Origin: 2-12-FULL-35-23 sp965196985
Lineage (GTDB): Bacteria > Pseudomonadota > Gammaproteobacteria > UBA12402
Assembly: GCA_965196985.1 (NCBI GenBank)
Contig: CBDALO010000105.1
Coordinates: forward strand, 1 to 64,000
Direction: 5' to 3'
DNA: 64,000 nt
The position numbers and the translations under genes were made by a program. Below, piece by piece: positions 18,935 to 27,361 of the stretch (positions within the stretch are counted from its first letter, which is position 1; each line of letters starts with the position of its first letter). The notes beneath the pieces were generated by a model that saw only the letters and a program-made list of their open reading frames with translations, ran no database searches and was not told where the DNA came from.

Positions 18935-20452
18935 CTACAAATCAAACTTAATCCCTTGAGCTAATGGCAACTCATCACTCCAATTAATAGTATTGGTTTG
19001 ACGGCGCATATAAGCCTTCCAGGCATCAGATCCTGACTCCCTTCCCCCGCCTGTTTCTTTTTCACCACCAAAAGCACCGCCTATCTCAGCACCCGAAGTA
19101 CCAATATTAACATTCGCGATACCGCAATCACTACCTAGCGCTGATAGAAAATGCTCAGCATGCTTAAGGTTCGTAGTAAAAATTGATGAAGACAAGCCTT
19201 GCTTAACTCCATTTTGCATTGCTATAGCTTCTGATAAGTCACAATAAGAAATTACATAAAGGATCGGCGCAAAAGTTTCTCGCTGCACCACTTCCCATTC
19301 GTTACTGGCTTTGATCAAGGCAGGCTCAACATAATAACCAGCTTTATCGAGCACCTTGCCACCAAACAACAACTCACCACCTTCAGCCTGAGCTTGAGCA
19401 ATGGCTACCTGATAGTTATCTACCGCACGTTGGTCAACTAAAGGCCCCATTAGATTTCGCTCATCAAGCGGATCACCAATAGTCACTTGCTGGTAAGCTT
19501 TTATAAGCCGAGTAACCATTTCATCCAACTGTGATTCATGTACGAACAAACGCCTTGTCGTTGTACAGCGCTGCCCTGCTGTTCCCACTGCGCCAAAAAC
19601 AATGGCAGGAATAGCAAGTTTTAAGTCAGCCTCTTGGTCAATGATAATGGCGTTATTACCACCCAGCTCAAGAATTGATTTACCAAAACGTCTGGCCACT
19701 TTAGAACCAACCTCTCCTCCAACTGCTGAAGAACCAGTAAAAGAAATAAGCGGCACACGCTCATCGTTAACAAAGCGCTCAGCTAAATCATGATTCTCAG
19801 GGATAAATAAAGAAAAAATATTAGGAACATCTAACTTTGCAAATACCTCATTGCAAACGTTTTGCACGGCAATCGCACACAATGGCGTTTGCAATGACGG
19901 TTTCCAGATACAAGTGTTACCACAAATCGCTGCAATAAACGCATTCCATGACCAAACAGCCACAGGGAAATTAAAAGCGCTAATAATACCAACCGGACCA
20001 AGCGGGTGCCATTTCTCATACATACGGTGATGATACCGTTCAGAGTGCATGGTTTTACCATAAGGCATGCGTGATTGCCCCACGGCGAAGTCTGCAATAT
20101 CAATCATTTCTTGCACTTCGCCATCACCTTCTTGCTTAGACTTACCCATTTCATAAGAAACCAAGCTACCCAAGGCATCTTTATTGTCTCGCAAAGCATT
20201 ACCTAACTGGCGAATCACCTCACCCCGGTGTGGCACAGGGATATCACGCCATATTTCAAAAGCATCTTGAGCTGCAGTAATAGCTGCTTCATAGTCATTC
20301 TGTGTAGAGCAGTAAACCGAGGCGATTAACTCCCCATTAGTTGGCGAATAAGAATTAATTTTTTTCTCTGTATTATTTGGCAACCACTCCTTTGCAAAAG
20401 AGCCTGTATTGTCACGCTGAATACCAAGCTTCGCTAAAAAGTCTAAAGTCAT
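18935..20452 (-). CDS. ALDH7-family alpha-aminoadipate semialdehyde dehydrogenase
   Basis: 505 residues. Oxidises alpha-aminoadipate semialdehyde (or its cyclic form, piperideine-6-carboxylate) to alpha-aminoadipate with NAD+, a step of lysine breakdown. Family marks: FNFPVAVWSWN, ISFTGSSAVGGEVG (cofactor loop), the general-base Glu in ILELGGNNAII, the catalytic Cys in GTAGQRCTTTRRLF, and the antiquitin-like C-terminus GGAFGGEKETGGGRESGSDA. The ATG at 20452 overlaps the stop of the saccharopine dehydrogenase gene, so the two are translationally coupled. This gene is intact, while both its upstream and downstream neighbours are disrupted. Confidence 0.92.
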   Translation of the reverse strand: MTLDFLAKLGIQRDNTGSFAKEWLPNNTEKKINSYSPTNGELIASVYCSTQNDYEAAITAAQDAFEIWRDIPVPHRGEVIRQLGNALRDNKDALGSLVSYEMGKSKQEGDGEVQEMIDIADFAVGQSRMPYGKTMHSERYHHRMYEKWHPLGPVGIISAFNFPVAVWSWNAFIAAICGNTCIWKPSLQTPLCAIAVQNVCNEVFAKLDVPNIFSLFIPENHDLAERFVNDERVPLISFTGSSAVGGEVGSKVARRFGKSILELGGNNAIIIDQEADLKLAIPAIVFGAVGTAGQRCTTTRRLFVHESQLDEMVTRLIKAYQQVTIGDPLDERNLMGPLVDQRAVDNYQVAIAQAQAEGGELLFGGKVLDKAGYYVEPALIKASNEWEVVQRETFAPILYVISYCDLSEAIAMQNGVKQGLSSSIFTTNLKHAEHFLSALGSDCGIANVNIGTSGAEIGGAFGGEKETGGGRESGSDAWKAYMRRQTNTINWSDELPLAQGIKFDL

Positions 20453-20876
20453 TTAGTTGCTTCCTTTTCTTTAGTTAAATAAAACCGACCAAACCGATTA
20501 GCCAAAAAGTCTTTAAAAGAAACCTTTTCTTGGTAGACAAAACCTTGGTAACTATCAGGGTTATTAAGGACTAAATCGATAACCACGCAAATACTTGAAG
20601 CTGTGGTAATTTGTATTGCAGACCATTCTGTATCCATGACAGCTTGAGGATAGACTTTATTCATATAATGTGCTTCACAAAGCTCACCGTTTTTCTTACC
20701 TGTCACTGACACATAGATTACCACCACGTCCTGGTGTGATTTTGGAATCGCATTTTCAAAAATTTTCTTTAAAATCTCACGATGATTGTTAAGCTTCAAA
20801 TCATTCATCAAAAAGCGTATTTTCTCACAGTGACCGGGGTAACGCATAGTTTTGTAATTCATACTACGCACTTTAC
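20449..20876 (-). pseudogene. Saccharopine dehydrogenase, 3' part
   Basis: The C-terminal ~140 codons of the gene that starts at 27193. RSMNYKTMRYPGHCEKIRFL is the hallmark of the saccharopine dehydrogenase C-terminal domain. It is separated from the N-terminal part by the TniA-type transposon (20877-26502) with the duplication CTTTAC (20871-20876, 26503-26508). Reconstruction gives 370 residues reading YEGKV-RSMNYKT in frame. The ATG at 20856 could give a fragment, but without the Rossmann domain it cannot be an enzyme. Confidence 0.92.
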
Positions 20877-20992
20877 TGTTACGTCTATCTTTATTTAGGG
20901 GAATTGAGCTAGTTTTATCTCATAATAAACAAGGTTTTTAGTAACCTATCAAGGTAAAATAACTTGATATAAAAACTATAGTGAAATTAGTC

Positions 20993-21537
20993 ATGCGCAG
21001 AATCATAAAAGCGATTAAAAGCCTGAGTGATTACCTGATCCTGCTGAAAAAAAATCCAGAGCTACTAAGGCCAGAGCAGTGCAGCCATTGCGGTGCAGGT
21101 GGACTATGGTCACATGGATCATATGATCGAAAACCAGATAGGAACCCAGGTAAAGGACGCTCTTTAAATCCCACCCCTGTTTTGAGATTTTATTGTCATC
21201 AATGTAAACGTACTTGTTCAACCCTACCTGAGATACTTTCTCCAAAGCGTTGGTATTGCTGGTCAGTTCAGCAGGCAGTGTTAATGAGCGTGCTCCTGGG
21301 AAAAGTATTAGCTCATCAGGTCAGGAGCAAGGTGTTAGTCGACACACCGTTGCTAGGTGGTTTCACTGGTTGGTTGACCACTTCGTTGATTACTCCTTCC
21401 ATATCAAAGCACATCCGTTGTGGTTACAGCTTGGGCGACATAGTGATCCACAAGCGTTTTGGTTGGCCTGCCTTGGTGAGCATGATTTATCGAGCATCAT
21501 GCTTTTTCTTAACAACACAGGAGTGAGCATCCCATAA
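20993..21537 (+). CDS. DUF6431-like zinc-ribbon transposition protein (two frames, -1 shift)
   Basis: The first frame (ATG 20993, MRRIIKAIKSLSDYL) contains CSHCGAGGLWSHGSYDRK, FYCHQCKRTCSTLPEIL and SPKRWYCWSVQQAVL: two CxxC pairs forming a zinc ribbon, then a helical segment. Past GGGAAAA (21298-21304) the homology-like sequence continues in the -1 frame as SISSSGQEQGVSRHTVARWF, a helix-turn-helix-like segment, to a stop at 21537. The switch point is a G GGA AAA heptamer in the right phase, followed by a stem-loop at 21327-21353. Fused length is about 181 residues. It may be a programmed frameshift or a simple 1-base loss. Role by position: DNA-binding or target-selection partner of the transposase. 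Confidence 0.65.
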
Positions 21538-21671
21538 TTAATTAACGTGAAAAAAAGTTGAGATGGATATTTTCTGTAAACCTCACGACCCCACACAGTT
21601 TGAGCGTAGCATTCTCAACTCAAGTTGTGATTAACTCATTGCAAGTAGTTAAATCACACAGGAATTGCAAA

Positions 21672-23009
21672 ATGACCAAGCCCATTCACCCAACAGCACT
21701 GTTTCGCCTAAGTGTTTTAGGTGAGCTATGTAGCCGAAATAGTTTTGAGCATGGTGAGCTCAAGAGCATTATTAAAAGGTTGTCCCAGCAAACCTACAAC
21801 ATTCCAGGTAGTAAGCGTGTTCACCTCAGTGCTAAAACAATTGAGAATTGGTATTACGCCTGGTTAAAGCAGGGTATTGATGGATTAGTTCCTAAAACTC
21901 GACGAGACAAAGGCCAGTGTCACATCAATCCAGAGCTACAAGAGTTAATTATTTCCACTAAACAGGAAAGCCCTTCAAGATCAATTCCGACCGTGATTAA
22001 ACTCTTAGAAACTCAAGGGAAGGTAGCACGAGGTGAATTATCTCACGCAACAGTTCACCGCTTATTAGTAAAACACGGCCTGTCTAAAAGAACAGTCACA
22101 CCTTCTAACCAAATTGAGCGCCGCTCATTTGAGGCGCTCACAGCTTGTGATATTTGGTATGGCGATGTCATGCATGGTTCAACGATTTACGATGGCCAAA
22201 GAAGAGTTAAAAGCTATTTGGTGAGTATTTTTGATGATGCCTCAAGGTTGGTCTGTCACAGTAAATTTTGTACTGATGAGAGTGCCATTACTATTGAGCA
22301 TGTGTTGAAAGAGGCATTACTCAAACGTGGGCTTCCTGTTAAGCTCATCATTGACAACGGCCCTGCCTACCGTGCTAAAACGTTGCAAACCATTTGTGCT
22401 CGTTTGAAAATTCAATTGATTTACGGCAGGCCCTATGAACCGCAAAGCAAAGGCAAACTAGAGCGTTGGCATAGAACAGTACGCGAGCAATTCCTAGCTG
22501 AATGCAACCTGGATTCCATTCATAGTTTCAATGCGCTGAATGATCGATTTTGGGCTTGGGTTGAGCGTGTTTATCATCAAGCCTCGCAAAGCGCCCTGCC
22601 TGACAAGATGACCCCGTTACAACGCTATCAGCAAGACCTCACTAAAATTCAGCCGTTAGGTTGTTTGGCCGATAAGCTAGATGATTACTTCCTGCATCGC
22701 ATTAAGCGCCGAGTCAGGAAGGATGGCACGGTAAGCTGGAATAATCGACTCTTTGAAGTTCCATTTGAACTGGCTCAACAAGAGGTTTATTTAGTGGTTG
22801 ATCCGCATAGTGACTCCGCCCGTCACGTCGAATCATTGGAATATCAATACCTTGGTGCAGTGGGAGAGCTGGACAAACATAACAACCTTTCTAGAACCCG
22901 AGCTAGACCTCAGATGCCGGAACAACCAGCAAGAAAAACCTCGCTAGTTGAGATTGTTTATAACCAAGTTAAAGAGGATTTGGATATCACTGAGGAGATA
23001 CCGTCTTAA
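21672..23009 (+). CDS. TniA-like DDE integrase/transposase (rve domain)
   Basis: About 445 residues from the ATG preceded by CACAGGA. An N-terminal helix-turn-helix region (SAKTIENWYYAWLKQGIDGL) leads into an rve integrase core with D,D,E residues in CDIWYGDVMHG, KLIIDNGPAY and EPQSKGKLERWHR. A C-terminal beta domain of the Mu/TniA type follows (RRVRKDGTVSWNNRLFEVP). The upstream in-frame ATG at 21558 gives an unrelated leader and was rejected. It catalyses strand transfer of the element, normally with the AAA ATPase as target-DNA activator. Intact. Confidence 0.9.
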   Translation: MTKPIHPTALFRLSVLGELCSRNSFEHGELKSIIKRLSQQTYNIPGSKRVHLSAKTIENWYYAWLKQGIDGLVPKTRRDKGQCHINPELQELIISTKQESPSRSIPTVIKLLETQGKVARGELSHATVHRLLVKHGLSKRTVTPSNQIERRSFEALTACDIWYGDVMHGSTIYDGQRRVKSYLVSIFDDASRLVCHSKFCTDESAITIEHVLKEALLKRGLPVKLIIDNGPAYRAKTLQTICARLKIQLIYGRPYEPQSKGKLERWHRTVREQFLAECNLDSIHSFNALNDRFWAWVERVYHQASQSALPDKMTPLQRYQQDLTKIQPLGCLADKLDDYFLHRIKRRVRKDGTVSWNNRLFEVPFELAQQEVYLVVDPHSDSARHVESLEYQYLGAVGELDKHNNLSRTRARPQMPEQPARKTSLVEIVYNQVKEDLDITEEIPS

Positions 23010-23037
23010 ACGTCAACAATAAATTGTAAAATTTTTA

Positions 23038-23988
23038 CTAGGCATCCGCTGAAAATGGCTGCTGTGTTTTTAGGATGCCATAAATCATATGCACCATTTT
23101 TCTCATAACAGCACAAATGGCTAGCTTCTTTGGCTTGCCTTTTTTGAGCAGCTTTTCATAAAATTTCTTCAAAATAGGATTATGCCTTATAGCCACTAAT
23201 GCCGGCATGTAAAGCGCCTTTCGCAACCAAGCACTACCAACCTTTGAGAGCCGTGATGAATTCAATGAAGTGCCTGATTGTGACTGGCTGGGATTTAAAC
23301 CAATATGAGCAGCCAATTGTTTTGCGCCAGAAAATCTTTCAATATTATTAAAAAAAGCAGTTAGTGTTTGAGCGGTTTTATCACCAATGCCTGGGATGCT
23401 TTTAAGCAGCTCTGTGTTATTCTTCAGATCATCATCACTCGCGATCAGCTTACTAATTTCTTCCTGCAGTCGTAAAATTTCTTTTTCCATATAATCGATA
23501 TGATTTTGTATAGAGCTAATAATTGTTTCTTCCGCTAGCTCCAGCCTGTTTTGTTCATTGCTGACTTGGGAGGTTAATACTTCAGATCTCTGTATCAAAG
23601 CTCTTAGAGCCTCTATATTAGCTGGCAAAGGCTGCCATAGCGTTGGAGTAAAATGATTTGAATAGTCCTTAATACTGACCGCATCGGCCTTGTCGGTCTT
23701 GTTTCGTATTAGCTGTCCTTTCATAAAAAACTTTATTCGTGCAGGATTAATTATACTGACATCACACTTCTCACTATGTAAATAAAGAGCCAATGCATTA
23801 CCGTATTTACCTGTTGATTCCATGCAAAAATGAAGTGACTGATCAGATAAAGATTGCGTCCATTCTAATAACTCAGAAAAGCCCTCAGGATTATTATTAA
23901 AATGTTTAACGTGATCTTTTCCGCTAGTGGTGATAGCAGCAACAAAATCAGATTTTGCAATATCAATACCAACACAATTTTTTTTCAT
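23038..23988 (-). CDS. IS110-family recombinase
   Basis: 316 residues, full length. N-terminal DEDD/RuvC-like domain: VGIDIAKSDFVA (Asp), FCMESTGKYGNALALYL (Glu) and NKTDKADAVSIKDY. C-terminal transposase_20 domain: LKSIPGIGDKTAQTL, AHIGLNPSQSQSG with the presumed nucleophilic Ser region, and SRLSKVGSAWLRKALYMPA. It acts with a structured RNA encoded in the element. It differs strongly from the recombinase at 9064-11478, so it belongs to a different IS110 subgroup. Confidence 0.93.
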   Translation of the reverse strand: MKKNCVGIDIAKSDFVAAITTSGKDHVKHFNNNPEGFSELLEWTQSLSDQSLHFCMESTGKYGNALALYLHSEKCDVSIINPARIKFFMKGQLIRNKTDKADAVSIKDYSNHFTPTLWQPLPANIEALRALIQRSEVLTSQVSNEQNRLELAEETIISSIQNHIDYMEKEILRLQEEISKLIASDDDLKNNTELLKSIPGIGDKTAQTLTAFFNNIERFSGAKQLAAHIGLNPSQSQSGTSLNSSRLSKVGSAWLRKALYMPALVAIRHNPILKKFYEKLLKKGKPKKLAICAVMRKMVHMIYGILKTQQPFSADA

Positions 23989-24107
23989 TTGCTAGAGCCT
24001 CTTAAATTTTATTACAATAACAAACTTGGGAAATCATAGTTCGGATCAACCTTGCAAATACAGGCTCACAATGGCCTAAGATACCGTTCGATCTCATGAA
24101 CTTATGA

Positions 24108-24194
24108 GGGTGGAAGGGAGCTAAATCTCCTCAACAGGATTAAATCCTAAGGACGAACACGGCTTCACCTTCCGCCTACCCAAGCATCCTTGGG
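24108..24194 (-). ncRNA. Candidate IS110 bridge RNA
   Basis: Upstream of the IS110 recombinase start on its own strand. Pairings visible: outer stem GGGTGGAAG (24108-24116) with CTTCC..CTACCC (24169-24181, bulged); hairpin GGAG-CTAAAT-CTCC (24117-24130); hairpin AGGAT-TAA-ATCCT (24136-24148); hairpin CCCAAG-CATC-CTTGGG (24179-24194), which shares CCC with the outer stem. Such multi-stem structure in the 5' non-coding part fits bridge RNAs of the IS110 subgroup. No target-loop complementarity was established. Confidence 0.5.
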
Positions 24195-24249
24195 ATTGTA
24201 GCAATATTGTCATATCTCTACAGTTATTTAAGATACAAGGATGAGTAAG

Positions 24250-24438
24250 ATGTATCTTCAACATTTTGGCTTGAAATTTGATCCATTGGGTAAATCAAAC
24301 ATTATTGAATTGGCGCAGTCAAAGCGACTAGAACAGCAACTTAATGGTTTGCTAGAAACACGCGGCTTAGCAGTGATTACTGGCGACTCAGGGACAGGAA
24401 AGACCACGGCGCTAAGATACTGGAGCAATAAACTCAAC
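24250..24438 (+). pseudogene. TniB/ExeA-like AAA ATPase, 5' part
   Basis: The first 63 codons, with FGLKFDPLGKS at the N-terminus and Walker A GDSGTGKTT. The ATG at 24250 is preferred over 24241 because AAGG ends directly before 24241 and is nine bases from 24250. It is interrupted by ISKra4 copy 4 with duplication AACTCAAC; the frame resumes at 25834 as SNKLN-PLTHQVIYQSD. Confidence 0.88.
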
Positions 24439-25825
24439 GGGTGCTGCCTCTATATAATGTAGGCTATATTACTGCTGGCACGCCAAAATCATTAACCTTC
24501 TCCCAAAACTGATCCCATCTTCCTTTAGTCTTTACTAGTGTTCTCAAGCATAAAACAATTTTCATTCCCTTGTCTTTCCAGCGCATTCCTGATCCGCCTA
24601 ATCTTTGTTTAACAATTGTTTTACATGCTGCTTCAGTGACGCCAGAGCCAATTGGTGCATTCTGCTTAATCAAATTATGATACGACATTCGCTTTTCTTT
24701 AATATTATTTTCAAAATACGTAATTGTTCCTTCTAGCTTTTCTCTAAGCGATTTATTCAGTTTTTTATTTACATGCTCTTTAAGCTCAGCAAGTATTCTA
24801 CCTGCCGCACCTTTCTTGTGCTTTAAGTCATGACATCGCTCTTGGAGCCAAACATCACGCTCATCTCTTTCAGATTTTTTGGTAAATATTGCCTTTGATG
24901 CTTCACCGAGATATTCAGTTGCATGCCAAAAATCTAAAATTTGCGTATCAGTATGTTTTTTTAGAAATGGCCAATTATTTTTTGCTCCATCAGCAACGCC
25001 AATTGTTTTAGCATCAGGGTAATATTTCTTTTTCAGCTTTATTTCCTTTTCAAGCCTATTAAAGAATTCATCTTTTCCATATTCTGGTGATGCTGCAACG
25101 TAGGTTGTGTGCAGGCGTGCACCATGCTTATCATACATGGAAATAGTTCCAACCATGCTCTCTCTATAACCATCATCAACGGTGAGGACATATGCACCAT
25201 CTAAGCTAATGCTTAGCATCTCAACGCCTGCATCAAGCTTTGGCTCTTCATATTCCCACTCAGCCTCTTTGGCTTGTGCAATACCGCCAACAAAATCAGT
25301 TGCCCGTTGCAAGTATGAATGTGAGATTTTACGGTTATGATTGACCTTGAGATCATCAATAACACTAGGAGCAGGTAAGTTTGAGTATTTATGTGAGATT
25401 ATTTTTGCAAATCGCGGTGTTGATCCTTGGATAATTCTAGCCTTATCTTCTAAAGGACAAAAGATCTTCCCGCCTTTAGAGGTTTGATAAACATAACGCT
25501 TAACTCGAGCAACTCCATAAGGCGTTTGGTAATTTGCTTCATCTCTACTTCGTGCTGTTAGCTTTATTTTTCCAACATGGATAGGAGAGCCATCTGCATC
25601 AAACTTACTTAATGCTTTTTCAGTGGCTAATGTTCCAACCTCATTAAGCCCATCAAGAATTGCGTCCTCACATTCAAGCATAGATCCTTTTAGTGGAAGC
25701 TTGAGTTCAATAGTTAATTCATTATTTTCATCAGAGATAATTCTAGCTGACATCCAAACACCATCCTTCATCATGTTAAAGTGTATATTATGCTATATAT
25801 TCTACATTATATAAAGGCAGCACCC
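24439..25825 (-). mobile_element. ISKra4-family element, copy 4
   Basis: 1387 bp flanked by AACTCAAC at 24431-24438 and 25826-25833. It is the most divergent of the four copies (several silent and amino-acid changes at both ends of the gene), so it inserted earlier or came from another lineage of the element. Confidence 0.95.
24464..25774 (-). CDS. ISKra4-family transposase (copy 4)
   Basis: 436 residues, intact, with the same motifs as copy 1 (LDGAYVLTVDD, GVADGAKNNWP, GSGVTEAACK, GMRWKDKGM). The N-terminus differs (MMKDGVWMSARIISDEN instead of MITDGVWMLARILSDEN), and there are scattered changes such as VNDFGVPAVI at the C-terminus. Confidence 0.93.
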   Translation of the reverse strand: MMKDGVWMSARIISDENNELTIELKLPLKGSMLECEDAILDGLNEVGTLATEKALSKFDADGSPIHVGKIKLTARSRDEANYQTPYGVARVKRYVYQTSKGGKIFCPLEDKARIIQGSTPRFAKIISHKYSNLPAPSVIDDLKVNHNRKISHSYLQRATDFVGGIAQAKEAEWEYEEPKLDAGVEMLSISLDGAYVLTVDDGYRESMVGTISMYDKHGARLHTTYVAASPEYGKDEFFNRLEKEIKLKKKYYPDAKTIGVADGAKNNWPFLKKHTDTQILDFWHATEYLGEASKAIFTKKSERDERDVWLQERCHDLKHKKGAAGRILAELKEHVNKKLNKSLREKLEGTITYFENNIKEKRMSYHNLIKQNAPIGSGVTEAACKTIVKQRLGGSGMRWKDKGMKIVLCLRTLVKTKGRWDQFWEKVNDFGVPAVI

Positions 25826-25833
25826 AACTCAAC

Positions 25834-26436
25834 CCGCTGACCCATCAAGTCATTTATCAATCAGACACTCACTTTCGGTCATTTGATGTGTACTCTCAGC
25901 TTGCCGAAAATCTAGGTTTAGAAAACTATTACCGATTCTCTAAACTTTGGAGAGACTTGAAGCAGAGCTTGATCGCGCTCTACCATGATAAAAACGTTCA
26001 GCCTATTTGGATCCTAGACGAGGCGCATCAGCTTAGTAATGATTTCATTCTACGATTACCTGACTTCCTTAATTTCAGTTTTGACAGCAAAGACGTCATG
26101 ACGATTATCTTATGTGGACTCCCATCACTTCTAGCAACATTGCAGAGACCAGCCTATGAACCTATCAACTCTAGAATTCAGTGCTTTATTAGGTGGCATG
26201 CAATTGAAGATAGCAGGGATTTTGAGAGCATTATTCACGCTGCTTTTGAGAAGGCAGGAATGAGCAGCAGCTTATTCACTGAAACAGGTATTCGTGCAGT
26301 ACACATGGCCACAAAAGGTAGGCTTCGTTATGTTGATAGGCTCATGCGACATGCGTTGCTAATCGCCGCTAATATGAATTTAAACCATATACCGGATGAT
26401 GTCATTAATCAGGCAATTCATGAGCTAAAAGGTTAA
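25834..26436 (+). pseudogene. TniB/ExeA-like AAA ATPase, 3' part
   Basis: The remaining ~200 codons: Walker B is PIWILDEAHQLSN, sensor region TIILCGLPSLLATL, the arginine-rich INSRIQCFIRWHAI, and a C-terminal lid with TKGRLRYVDRLMRHAL. Joined to 24250-24438 it gives a 263-residue ATPase of normal size. In TniA/TniB and MuA/MuB systems the ATPase binds target DNA and activates the integrase. The element is therefore currently not autonomous for this function. Confidence 0.88.
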
Positions 26437-26502
26437 CTATTTGACACCATCTCACGCAAAATAGGTTGAGATGGTTTCTCTAAATTATTGTGGGACGTTA
26501 CA

Positions 26503-27193
26503 CTTTACCTTCATAAAGTTCAACTAAACTACCTAACCCTCCTGATGTATTGAAGGCCTCGTAGGTATTGCCATCCAATTCAATTGTCTCTAAGTCTCCC
26601 AAAGGTTTTACCATCATACTCTCACCATTAACAACTGCATGACATGAATTACCGTACTCATTAATCAAACCATCAGTTGACCAGGTAAGTGCATACTTTA
26701 GTGCGTTGCTTGCATGCTCAGGCAACGCGCCAACCCGCATTTTAACCTTGTCTATTTCTTCATAGCCTTGCATTAAATCATTAGCAATAATACCTACCAC
26801 ACCAGGTGCTAATCCACACTGCGGTACAAAAGCGCTACTTGCCTCAGCGGCAATCTGCTTTATTGCTTCGGTAACTTCAGTATCTTCAGTTGGATCAAAG
26901 TAATGTATTTCTAAAGCACGTGCCATTTCAGCCAAACCCACATTACAAAAATAAGGCAAACAAGAAACTACCGCTTCAACCTGCTTTTCTTTTGCATACT
27001 GAATAAGTTTTGCCTGGTTAGTAACGTCAAGTTGATCAACGCTAATATTCGTTAACTGTTGTTTTAATTTATCAACCTCAGCGCCATCAACGTTCATGTC
27101 AATCAAGTAAACTTGATAATCACCCGATTGTGACAGCAAGGTTGTAATTAATGAACCAATCCGGCCTGCGCCAGCAACTAAAATACGATGCAT
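26503..27193 (-). pseudogene. Saccharopine dehydrogenase, 5' part
   Basis: The N-terminal 230 codons, with an NAD(P)-binding GAGRIGSLIT near residue 8, VSCLPYFCNVGLAEMA, and CGLAPGVVGIIANDLM, all typical of LYS9-type saccharopine dehydrogenases (glutamate- and aminoadipate-semialdehyde-forming). The C-terminus NTSGGLGSLVELYEGKV leads directly into the 3' part across the transposon. Together with the ALDH7 gene it would convert saccharopine to glutamate and alpha-aminoadipate. The frame stops immediately inside the element. Confidence 0.92.
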
Positions 27194-27361
27194 TACTTCC
27201 CCCCTTTCAATACATCACTAACAAAGCAGATCAGGCTAACTGAACTAGGAAAAGCTTGCAATCGCTAGCGTCATAAGCATAGGAGTCAGAATGAGTAATA
27301 TTTCCTCAAGTCAAACTTCTATATTACAATTACGCAATTTAAATAATAATGGGCTGAACAG

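Larger units (their letters stand above)
23010..24235 (-). mobile_element. IS110-family element between the integrase and ATPase genes
   Basis: The TniA and TniB genes would normally be adjacent; about 1.2 kb holding an IS110-type recombinase on the opposite strand separates them. No terminal repeats or target duplication can be recognised, as is usual for the family, so the limits are approximate and bounded by the integrase stop and the ATPase ribosome binding site. The long non-coding part lies upstream of the recombinase start (23989-24235), the layout of the IS110 subgroup proper. Confidence 0.7.
20877..26502 (+). mobile_element. Three-gene TniA/TniB-type transposon (carrying IS110 and ISKra4)
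   Basis: Ends are TGTTACGTC (20877-20885) and GACGTTACA (26494-26502), an inverted repeat with one mismatch and the TG..CA termini usual for Mu/Tn7/TniA-type integrases. The flanks carry a 6-bp duplication CTTTAC. Genes in order on the plus strand: a DUF6431-like zinc-ribbon protein (20993), a DDE integrase (21672) and an AAA ATPase (24250, split by ISKra4). An IS110 element sits between the last two. Without passengers it is about 3 kb. No TniQ, resolvase or cargo gene is seen. Confidence 0.85.

Noticed and set aside
21558..21671. Longer start for the TniA-like integrase at 21558
   Set aside because: The extra residues (MRWIFSVNLTTPHSL..) have no family resemblance, and the ATG at 21672 has an AGGA at proper distance.
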